DNA of 64,000 nt from assembly GCA_016859345.1 (NCBI GenBank), contig CM029131.1, forward strand, positions 6,532,320 to 6,596,319, in the 5' to 3' direction. Both the position numbers and the translations under genes were made by a program. The DNA is from Istiophorus platypterus (taxonomy: Eukaryota > Chordata > Actinopteri > Istiophoriformes > Istiophoridae). The notes beneath the pieces were generated by a model, which saw only the letters and a list, made by a program, of their open reading frames with translations, had not been told where the DNA came from and ran no database searches. This document shows positions 49,611-59,744 of the stretch, piece after piece. Numbering within the stretch: the first letter of the stretch is position 1; every line of letters begins with the position of its first letter.

Positions 49611-52600
49611 GTGAACCTTGGCGTGCTGAATGTGTATTATGAATGCAGTCAGGCCTAAGGCAGGGAAGAGGCCAGGAAAGTGTGCATTGAGTCAAACAGG
49701 GTTGACTCTATTCTCCCATATTCCCCAGAATGTTTTAAATCACATGCATGGAGACAAAACATTGTGCTTTTAGCTTGTAAAACTGAAATAACACCCAACA
49801 AATTGCATCAAAAATCAGTCCAATAATCAGTGATGGATAAACTTGATAAACCAAATAGCAATGGCTATCACAGCCACTAAAATAATTTTAAAGTTGACTG
49901 ACATTTAAATTCTTATTCGAAGGCATTCAAAACACATTGAAATGGGTCAGGTTCATATGTCCTACTTGCTGGCACACAGACTTGTGATGCGCCCTCTTTC
50001 ACCCAAAATCTTTTAACTCATTCTCCTCTTGACTTAAAGTTTACTTAAGCTTGATTTATGCCTGTGTGGGGTGCATGTTTAAACTGGCCTGTCTGTCGGT
50101 CGCGGCTTCTCCTTTAGGTAACATCGACCTCCTGAACATTTCGAATATGGTTTTGCAGTCGACGCACGGCCTGTGGTTGTTGCCCACAGCTGACCAACAC
50201 AATGAAATAACTCCACTAGACAGTTATAGCCACATTAAACCAGCTCTTACCGGTGTGATGGACAGTTGGAGCAGCCATGTGGCAGAAAGAATAACAGTGA
50301 ATACCCTGAGGGCTCAGTGTGTCTCTGTCTGTATCTATAGTTGTCTGTGTGTGAATATCTGTCTATGTTTATGGATGGGAGTGCTAATGTGTGTGTGCCT
50401 GTGTATTTCGGTCTGGCTATTTTTATGGATTTTTGTGTACCCGCACGAGTGTATGAGACTGCGCGTGTCTGTGTATTTATGTCTATGTCTGTATTTGTGT
50501 CTGAGTCTGTTTATGTGTTAATCTCTTTGTGCATGTGCGTGTGCATGTGTGTGTGCGCATGAGTGCGTGTGGCTTTCGCTGTCAGGTGTGACCATGCTCT
50601 TTGGCATTGTGTAACACTCTACGTGTCTGGACTCTTCGCTATGATCAGTGCATTTGGCTCAGGGCTGTGAGAGCAGCCCCTTCCACTATAAACCATTTAA
50701 ATGTAGATTTTCATTTAAAAACATGTCCACTCTTTGAAAAAAGGCCCTGCTATAATTATGAAACTGTGTGGAGCCAATTCCTTGGTTGACAAAATAATAA
50801 GAGATTTACTTACCATATTTTGGATATGCTGAAAAAGTTATCCATTAATCTCAGATATTTATATATGATAGTGTACAAATGTTGCCCTCTAACTCAGACA
50901 CTTCCTTTAAAAGGATACTTCCAGAACTGTAGTTTTGCCTCCATATTTGGTGCTAAATAATCACCATTGTGACCAGGTTTAACTTTTCTTTGGATTATAC
51001 ATTGATAAAATTTGATTTTTTTTTCTTTTGTCTGAATATAGTCCTGATCCAGCATCCATTTTCTCATGTCACTGATATTACAGAATATTGCAAATTTTGA
51101 AAAAGCAATTAGAAATATGTGCTTAGGCCCAGCAGCTACCCTATATCCAACAACTATAAACCCATGTTTACCTTTGTAGTATGTTGCCATGCAGATAATT
51201 TAGTCTTTAATTTGTCAATATCTACATCTGTGGATTATGCCTCATCTGTTATAATACAATGGAGATTTACCTTTTTGTTCTTCTGGAACATAATTCCAGT
51301 ACAAACCTTTCACAGTGGTCTGGGGATTATTTAATGTTGTGAACACCATGAATTCCATTCACCTCAACTGTATTGGCTTGGAGGCAAATCCCAGAGGCAG
51401 AAATCTCAAAACTTGGACCAAAACCAAACAATCTGCACGATACTGCTGGAGGCAAGTAAGAAAATATGCTTTTAGATTTGTTCCCATTCTGTATTACGCA
51501 AGCGACTCCTCAGAGTTGGAGGCAAATTGTTTCCCTTTATGCCAGACGCAAACTATGAATCCATTTAACATTTGTATGTATCAGTTTTACAGAAACTTTG
51601 AAGCTCTAAATAATCTGTATGAAATCAAAGATGTGCCATCTAGTCAAACAAAAGTCATTATAGATTTTAAATGTGTGGTAGCAGCTCATGAGCCTCTGAT
51701 ATTTGTGTGGAAGCAGCCATAGACAGGCGAAAACTTTATCAACTTTTCCCAGTATTTCCTCCCTTTTTCCATTGTAATCAAATGAGGTGATAAAAAACTT
51801 TTCCTATTTAACAAGCAATTGCTTTGTTTCCTCGGGTTTGGCTTTGTGACCCTTGAGTGAGACACAGTCATTAGGAAATATTACTCCCTTAATGAATGAT
51901 ACATGAATGGAAAGGCTTGACATATGAAATTTCTTAATTACAGGGCGCTCCCAATACTTAGTGGTATTCATGCTTAGTTTTGATTGTATAAGCTGACTGT
52001 ATAACCAAATTTGACTCTTCTTCGTTGACCATACTGCTCTTAGTCAAAAAACTGAGATACATTTTCCGAAGCTTTTTTTCCTCTTTTTTGTTAAAAACGA
52101 GACAACAGTTGGTGCAGCTAAGCACAAAAGTGGCAAAAACCAAAGTAAAAACTGTATTGTCATCGTCAGAAACATCTTCATGGATAATTTGGCTTTTATG
52201 TAATGGTTACTGGTGGGTGTTTCAAAGGTTTTCTTCAAAGCAGGCGAGCATACAAAAGTTGACAGAGAAAACGGAAAACCGCAACCTGTGTCTGTTTTCA
52301 TTAGAAGTTGGCATATCAAACCACAGCAATCATTTCCATTTTTCTGCAGCAGTTGGAACACGTCTGCTAACCAAACAGACTGCATGCTTCAAACAACTTG
52401 TTGTACAGTATAATCCTTATTTACAGAATGTCATTATCTATTAGCCCTGTCTCCAAGCCAAATGTACACTCAGTCAGCACAATCTATACAAATGGTTTAA
52501 GAACAGCTGCTAAATAAACTGTCCTGTCTTTCATAAACCAACCCTCCTCTGCGCCAATAACCTTTCCTTTCTCTCTTTTTGTCTTCAAATCTACTCTTCT

Positions 52601-53289
52601 GCTCTTTGTATTCCTTGTTACTTGCGTCATTTTCTCAATTCTCTGTCAGTTTTCTTTCCGTTCCCCTCATCATTCATTTCCTACCTCTATCCCTCATCTC
52701 ATAACCTTGTCTGTCTTACACGTTTCACTCACTTCTCCATTATTCATACCTAGCGCCTCAGGCTTGTCCGCGAGAGACAATAGACTCATTGTGACGGTGT
52801 TTGGTGGGTGTGTGTTGGACCACACAGGACTGCGGTGAAGAAGAGAACACGTGCATCCCTTCTTTTCCTTCTACCTGCCTACATAATCATCGCTCAAATC
52901 ACCGGGGTCTGACAGCACGTCACTTCGCAGCTTAGATAGGGGAAATACCTCTGGGACTTGCATATCTTTTAAGGTGTGCACACATGTCTATATGTGTGTG
53001 CATTTTAGGGGGAAAACAATAGGGGCATTAGGTACCTGTCTCATCGTGGCACTTAAGTGGAGAGAGGGTGTGGCCTGACACATGCACATAGACTCTATTG
53101 TGCATTGTTTCCACATACATGGATGGATGGGTGCATTGATGATGGATGGAGAACTTTTGGCGGAAAACATAGGGGTCCATGTGGCGGCTCATTTCACACA
53201 GAACTTGTGAAATTAGCATGAAATCCAAAACTAACAATTAATGGGCAATGGCGTGAATGGGAGCCATTTTTTGACCATTTTCACATGAA

Positions 53290-53380
53290 AAGGTTAAGTA
53301 AGGGTTAATGCATGTGGAAACTACATATGTTATGGTTGGGGTAAACACAAGGCAACAATAGAATGGTTAAGGCATCTATA
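53290..53380. repeat. Decayed GGTTAGG-type fish repeat, copy 3
   Basis: GGTTAAGTAAGGGTTAATGC, TATGGTTGGGGTAAACACAA and AATGGTTAAGGCATCTA in order resemble the same dispersed family as at 38955 and 43480. Confidence 0.45.
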
Positions 53381-54733
53381 CATGATCTTTGTTTTTTAGC
53401 AGTGCTTACTGCAAGGTGGGCTGAAGAGTAGGGTGCCGAGGCAAAATATAATCTAGATATACATCACTAATATGAGCCATGTAACAGGCTGTGTATTCTT
53501 TCCCATAAAAGGCAAAAAAAAAGGCAGAGGAAGTAAAAATCCTTTGAAGAGGTTGACGTATGAAAAGCTGGAGATCAAGAAGGGCTTGTGACCTTTTTTT
53601 GTCCTTTTTTGCCCATCATTGGTCACATATGTGTTATGTTGCATACAGCTATCACCTCATTGGTTGCACATTTAAAGATTCCCGATAAACAAGGTCTAGA
53701 TTTCTTGACAAAACAGTCCCAACTCAAGGTTGTATCTGTAACACATGGTCTTCATCAGCAGATGGACCCAATTCTGTTACTGCCTTTTTCCTACTATTTC
53801 CACAGTAAAGTCTGAACTCTGTCTGATGATATTGACTGTGTGATATAATTGCAAGTAAGCAAGTGGGCCTTTAGTCGGGTTTGTTTTGTCAATATTTCCA
53901 AAATCAATCATTTTTTTCCAATCCTTTCAAGTTTCATTTCAGTCAAATGGCTGCCTCGCTGTAGTCTTTTCTTCTCGCTGTAATGCTTTCACGGTGATGA
54001 CACATATTTCTCCCACTTTCTCATGTGCGGAGCATGTTTTCTGGCATTTTAATGACCGCACTGTGCTCATTTTGCAAAATTTTTATGAAACCGCTGAGAA
54101 TAGAAAAAAGTGTCAGAGTCAGTCTTCATACAAAGGGCCCAGGTTTACAGGTGTCCGAGATTACTTGGTCCAACGGTTGACTAAATCTGGCGCACCTGGA
54201 TGTCGGACTCGTGCCAGATTCATGATGAATGACTTGCATAACATAACATCCATGGAGCTACTATGGACCAAAGCTGCCCTGGTTCTGCTAGCTCAGCCCA
54301 AATTGGCCCACGTTTGAACCAGCAAAAACTTGCCAGATCTAGCAGCTATGTACGACCAAAAGCTGGATCAAATTTAGTCCACCAGTGCTCACATCCCATT
54401 AGAAAATATCTCTACAGTAATCATTTTAATATATGACTCTGCACTTTATCTAGAATGCAGCCCCAAAGAAATATATTAACAGAGCAATGTTGAATGTCAT
54501 CGTTTTCAAATGAGGCAAGGTAGTTTGAATAGGCAATGAAAGTTTGAACATGTATTTATAGTGTGTGTGCATGCGTGTGTTTGTACACGTGGATGTGTGT
54601 TGGCACTGAAGGCCGTGCGACCATAAATCATACGATACATTGCAATGTGTTAAAGCTGAAAAAACAATGGTTCATCATGTACCTATACTCAGATGGAAGG
54701 CAGCACGACTCTAAAAAGGGGGCTCACTGTTTT

Positions 54734-54782
54734 AAAAAAAAAAAAAAGAAAGAAAGAAAGAAAGAAAGAAAGAGAAAGAAAA
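54734..54782. repeat. A14 followed by (GAAA)n
   Basis: Homopolymer A run grading into eight or so GAAA units. Confidence 0.96.
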
Positions 54783-55516
54783 CCTAAAACAGAGCCTGCT
54801 TCCTGAGTCGAGATTAGACTTAATTAGAACCGTGCCGGTATTATAAAGCGCAAAACCAGTATTATTGTTTAAACTTGTAAAAATATCTTTAAAGATTGGG
54901 TGAATTCCATTTCTGAGAATGCAGCCATGAAAGAAGCACTTTAAACTTGAATGTACCATGCAATTAACCTGCCAGCACGGCAGTGGCTTTTACAGGAGCA
55001 CAGTGTCTACTTATATAGGCATAATGGCAAGCTGCAACTGTTACTGGCTTTAGGACGATATTAGCCTCACCTCATGACATCCCCAGCACATAAATCAGTG
55101 TGTATATGTAGTAAATGGGGGGTTGGCGTGGTATTTAATTGCTCCTCATAGATCCTACTTCTGAGTAAAGAAGTTATATATACTATTTCTCCTACATTCA
55201 AATGGTCATGGTCAGAGCTTATTTTTATTTATGTTACATATATAGTGGTGTAAAGGAAGTGTTTTGTAGCATCAGTATGAAGAGGTTATGTAACTGAGGT
55301 TTTTTTTTGTATTTATTTGCCAGTGTTGAGAATGACTGGAGGAAAAGAAGATCTGTGGCAATTTCAAAGACTGAATATGGAAAGTGATTGCTCACGCTCA
55401 GTAACCTCAATAATAATAATAACTCACAAACGTCATTCCTACTTTCACTTGCAGAATGAGGTTTCTGTGCTTTCCATGTACAATTTTGATTGCTCAACAA
55501 AGACACTTGAGTACTC

Positions 55517-55972
55517 AGCTGTTAGAGCTGTGCTTGAAGGCAGCATTATTACTGTAAATCCTTCTACAAACCTCACTGCCCACGGACATGACTAACACTG
55601 AAAGTAAAATTCATTCAGAGATCAACTATTAAACTAATGTTCTATATCCTCTTCACACAATTCAGCCTTCCTTACTGTGTGATTCCTAATTTTCTCCATG
55701 TTGGGGTTTCATTTTTATAACTTTTGACTAAATCCTGTACTGATCAGCCAACTGTTGAAAATCCAAATTTTATTTTTACAGCTTTAAAATTTGGCATTTT
55801 ACGAAGAAAATTATACAGTATAAAAAATATACAGCCTCATAAAGCTCTGTTCTATCTGACTCCTTTTTTTGCTTGAAAGTATATAGATGTACACGGCCTT
55901 CCCACCCAGGACAGCATGATTCTATCACTCACACATAATAGAAAAAGCAAAAAATTCCATACAGTTTTACCC
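55517..55972 (+). repeat. Large inverted repeat, left arm
   Basis: This arm pairs with 56706-57169 on the opposite strand. Matching words in order include GAGCTGTGCTTGAAGG, CCTCACTGCCCACGGACATG, ACTAACACTGAAAG, TAGTTTAATAGTTG-type sequence, CTTTTGACTAAATCCTGTAC, CAACTGTTGAAAATCC, ATAAAGCTCT and CCATACAGTTTTACC. The outer 330 bases match very well with a few substitutions and one 7-10 base indel; the inner 120 are more diverged. It may be a DNA-transposon remnant with long inverted ends, two opposite insertions of one repeat, or an inverted duplication. No transposase frame is visible in the arm. Confidence 0.92.
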
Positions 55973-56646
55973 CACTGACTGCACAGACACACAAATATGT
56001 GCATGGGAGGCAAACAGAACTGTGAAATAGATGTTGACAATAGATTTACCTGGATCCATTTGTAAATCTGTGTTGGGAATCACAGAAAAAAAACATCTGA
56101 AATCCTAAACAGGGGCAGATAGCTCGCCTGGTGAAATGATATTATCTTTTTTATATTATTTTAAGCCTCCTTAACCAGACTATCACCTCTACACAATGTG
56201 AACCACTTTCCTTATCTTCTTTCCTTCCTGTCGCCCATGGAGAAACCACTGTGGTCTACTTTGTTCTAAAGCTTTTGCACTTGGGCCCGGAGTAAAACTC
56301 TTGGTGAGGTGAGGATTAAAGTTGCCTATTTGAGTTTGTATTTTATCTACATGTTTAAGGTGGATATATCCTTAAAGTGAAAAAAATGCCATGGTTAGGC
56401 TTAATGTCACACGTCTAAAGCGCAAAGAGTAAAACCATCTATTACTACTGTCACTAGCGAGGTTTCCTTTAAACGACGCAAAAAATTTTAATCAAATATT
56501 TGGAAAATCAGCCAATGAAAATGCAAAACTTCCATCTACTGCAAATAATAAGAGTTGGTTTATCAAGATCAGCAGTAGGTGGCCCTAATTCTCCAATCAG
56601 GTACATTAAACCACTACAGAAGAAGAGGGTGCACAGACATGACATT
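55973..56646. other. Loop of the large inverted repeat
   Basis: About 670 bases between the arms, AT-rich, with no open frame of note. CGCAAAAAATTTTAATCAAA, GAAAATGCAAAACTTCCATC and CCACTACAGAAGAAGAGGG resemble decayed pieces of common fish DNA-transposon derivatives, which supports a transposon origin but is weak evidence. Confidence 0.4.
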
Positions 56647-56702
56647 ATAAAACACCTCAGCCTAGTGTAAAAAAGTTTTTACACTAGGTTGAGGTGTTTT
56701 AT
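56647..56702. repeat. Nearly perfect hairpin, 25-bp arms
   Basis: AAAACACCTCAGCCTAGTGT with the following A-run is answered by a T-run and ACACTAGGTTGAGGTGTTTT; the arms differ at one position (a G-T wobble in RNA) and the loop is two or so bases. It lies directly against the inner edge of the right arm of the large inverted repeat. It could form a cruciform in DNA or a stable stem in RNA, or be the joined ends of a small transposon. Confidence 0.93.
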
Positions 56703-56705
56703 TAT

Positions 56706-57169
56706 GGTAAAACTGTATGGAATTGTGGGTTTTCTGTTATGTATTAAGAGAAAGTGATATAATCCTGCTGCAACTCGGCATGTACACCTATACTCTGTAA
56801 ACAAATAAAAGAGTCAGAAAGAAGAGAGCTTTATGAGGCTGTATATTTTTTTTACACTGCATAATTTTCCTCGTAAAATGCCAAATTTTAAAGCTGTAAA
56901 AATAAAATTTGGATTTTCAACAGTTGGCTGATCAGTACAGGATTTAGTCAAAAGTTATAAAAAAGGAAACCCCAACATGGAGAAAATTAGGAATCACACA
57001 GTAAGGAAGGCTGAATTCTGTGAAGAGGATATAGAACATTAGTTTAATAGTTGATCCCCGAATGAATTTCTCTTTCAGTGTTAGTCATGTCCGTGGGCAG
57101 TGAGGTTTGTAGAATTTCCACAAGGATATACAGTAATAATGCTTCCTTCAAGTACAGCTCTAGCAGCTC
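56706..57169 (-). repeat. Large inverted repeat, right arm
   Basis: Reverse complement of 55517-55972 with the matching words listed there. Right-arm-specific additions include GGAAATTC next to TCTACAAACC. Both arms together with the loop span about 1.65 kb. Confidence 0.92.
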
Positions 57170-57199
57170 TAAAGGTAGGGTTAGTGTCGGGCGTGACAA

Positions 57200-57222
57200 T
57201 TTTTTTTTTTTGTTTTTTTTTT
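57200..57222. repeat. T-run with one G
   Basis: About 22 T with one G break, 30 bases outside the right arm of the inverted repeat. Confidence 0.95.
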
Positions 57223-57683
57223 CCCATTTAGTTTGTCACAGTTGAAGAAAATCAATTCTGTATCTAGACGTCCTTACCAGACCTAGATGGAAAAACTGGA
57301 ATTTCAGTATATTGTCTTCTCTTGCTGAGTTAAACATTATTATCCATGGCACAGTTCATGGGCCGTGGATGCCATGGTTGTTGCCATTTTGCCCAGTGAC
57401 CTCAAGAGAGGCGGCAAAACTATGATTGGTTGAGGTTTAACATGTAAATTGACTTGTCTCTTATCCAGTTCAGATGTACTGGTTCAAACTCCTGGTGCCC
57501 TGGCAAAGTAATCAAAGCATCTTCTTTGCCAAGTTTTTTCACATGCATAAATGCATCTGTTTTTAAAGTAAATAACTCAACAGTGTGCCCTTACGGCACC
57601 GTGATCGCCTAAAAGGCCTTGAGGAGAAACGGCGTCATGTAAGAGGACGCCATGTATAGAGACTCTGTGCAGGCATCCCGGAA

Positions 57684-57703
57684 CCTAACCCTAACCCTAA
57701 CCC
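57684..57703. repeat. Short interstitial telomere-type array (CCCTAA)n
   Basis: CCTAACCCTAACCCTAACCC is about 3.3 units of the vertebrate telomere repeat (TTAGGG on the other strand). Such short interstitial arrays are usually left by double-strand break repair or by repeat families that carry GGTTAGG words, which this window also has. Confidence 0.9.
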
Positions 57704-57704
57704 T

Positions 57705-59570
57705 TGAGGCCCTGTTACATAACCTTCTTCTTAAGCACTTTCCCATTTAACATTGGGCGTGTACGTCTGCATGACTTTAGACATTATGCGTATATCCATA
57801 TCTTTATCCCCATCAGTGAACATATGAGCCCTTCCATCAGTCCTTTCTCTGGGTCTGGTGCTCATTCAACCCCTTTAAGAACCGATGCCCTGATGGATGC
57901 TCCACCTTCTCTTTTTGTCCCCACTTCCCCCTTTTTATCTGCTATTCCCTATTTAAGCCAATCAACTTCCCCCTTTTGTTTGCTCTATTCCGCCTTAAGT
58001 GAAAGCTGCATGTGCATTCATGGAAGAACGAGTCATCCTTCATCCATGCATGTGTGTAAGCAGGCTCTCATATAGATAAGGGATCTTAAACTAACAGAAG
58101 AGACTGAGAGCAGGTGAACTTTTCCGCTGAGAGGCCACGCTAGAGATGAACAGATTACACGCATTTACATATGCATAGATGCATGCATGCATAGAGAGAT
58201 GCAAACACACACAAAAACACACACATTTCACAAAACCAGGGAACATGAGTAAGAACATGTCTTGTAAATATGTTACCCATTTAGATTTCTCATACAAAGA
58301 AATGTAAACCCTTTTAATTACTGTTCCCACACTGGAAGAAAATATATATTCTGGTTAAAAGAAAGTTGCATTGATTGAGCGGAGTTTCATATGGTAGTAT
58401 ATGTTAGTGTATGACAAAGACACACATACTGTAGATTTTCATCAGTGTTCTTTTCATAAATATGTTTATGTTAACACAGTGTCACTGAAGATGCCATTCA
58501 ACTGCTTTTTTTATTCGACCCTCACTACTTTAAACCTTCGCATCTTTTTCATAATTTGCTGTGTGCTATGCAATGAACAATATTTAATGTAAAATTTAGA
58601 GGATGTTTGTATTTTACAGTCCAATAAGAACTGACAAAGACTTCTTGTGAAGTATCCCAATATACCTCTGTAAATTTCATTCTCCATTACCATTACTGCC
58701 AAATGAATGTCATTACCACGATTAACATTATAAACAAGCAAAGCACTTTGCATGCTAACACATCATCAGTGAGCATAATTCGAGGAGTGACTTTTCCTCC
58801 ATTACTCATTGTTCCTGGCCTGTAGAGTCTATTGTTTTCATACTATCCTGTACTATGTATTCATACATACTCAAATATTTTGTATATATTATTTTTTGGG
58901 ATCTCTTACATTATTCATTTGTAACTATGATGATCCTTAGTCATGTTGGCCATTTTTCTGATGTAGAATAGTCATGAGTTTGTCTCTAAAGTTGCCTTTA
59001 TGATGTTCTTGAGTCTAAATATGATTGTATATGACTACATGTGCAAGACCTGAGGAGCATGAATGAATAATGTCAAAGTGACGAATGTATATCAAGTGTC
59101 ACAGTGATGCTATAAGAGATTAAATATGCTAAGGTTGACTACTATAGTATAGGAACCCTAGTTATACTGTAAGCTGCTGTTTTTAGCCACCTGGAGCAAC
59201 ATCAGTCTTCACATCATTATCCATTTTCGTCAGTGTGTGCACTTTCTTCGCCCGAAGCTGCCGCTGACTTACATGCTATATATACATACACGCATACAGA
59301 CACGCATGCACAAGGTCTGCCTGTGAGACATGATGAGCTGGAGAGACTATCAGACAGTGTGTTGTGTCTCCACTGGAGACTCAGCTGAAGGAAGCCCGGA
59401 GCCATGCTCCACACTGACAGTACAGCTGATACCAAATCTGCTGACTACATCTTTTTGACTGTGTGTGTGTTTGAGCATGGGGTGAAATGCTCGTGTTTGT
59501 GTGAGATTGCTTTAAGCGTTGATATATCAGCCTGATTATTACAGTGCAGTCGAGGTTAACATCAGACCGC
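57705..59570. other. No gene seen; putative intronic sequence
   Basis: AT-rich unique sequence. A short CA-like stretch lies near 58203-58225. The frame at 57704-58075 is a pyrimidine-rich artefact without splice support. Confidence 0.3.
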
Positions 59571-59571
59571 A

Positions 59572-59573
<2 letters not shown>

Positions 59574-59639
<66 letters not shown>

Positions 59640-59650
59640 CTGTGTGTGTG
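59574..59650. repeat. (GT)n microsatellite with two ACTG breaks
   Basis: About 75 bases of GT in three blocks separated by AC-TG breaks, ending 42 bases before the acceptor of the candidate exon at 59693. (GT)n close to a 3' splice site is known in other genes to affect exon inclusion. Confidence 0.97.
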
Positions 59651-59692
59651 CGCTTATGTGCACGTCTGATTTCTTCACTTTGCTTACCGCAG

Positions 59693-59741
59693 CCTGACAC
59701 TCGGGGAAATCCTCACTCAGCCCTCAGCAGCCCTGAGGCAG
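59693..59741 (+). CDS. Candidate exon 3 of the unidentified gene, 49 nt
   Basis: TGATTTCTTCACTTTGCTTACCGCAG is a good acceptor and GAGGCAG|GTAAAC at 59742 a good donor. Entering in phase 2, the frame is open and reads LTLGEILTQPSAALRQ, leaving in phase 0. Phase 2 is what both the candidate exon at 49568-49610 and the 14-nt exon at 45479-45492 supply. A second frame (entry phase 0, exit phase 1) is also open and Ser/Pro-rich. Upstream of it lies a long (GT)n tract. The best-looking splice pair downstream of the promoter, but family unknown. Confidence 0.32.
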
Positions 59742-59744
59742 GTA

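Larger units (their letters stand above)
49611..55500. other. Putative intronic sequence, no further exon accepted
   Basis: AT-rich unique sequence. An acceptor-like CTTCTCCTTTAG at 50117 precedes a long open frame (to about 50290) without a convincing donor. A pyrimidine-rich zone lies at 52540-52750. 53980-54110 is a dense unique island. A decayed GGTTAGG-type repeat and a (GAAA)n tract are listed separately. Confidence 0.3.

Noticed and set aside
50118..50290. Acceptor-like CTTCTCCTTTAG followed by a phase-1 compatible open frame of about 60 codons
   Set aside because: No convincing donor before the frame runs into a TGTGTCTG-type low-complexity stretch; competing with the 49568 segment, which has both signals.
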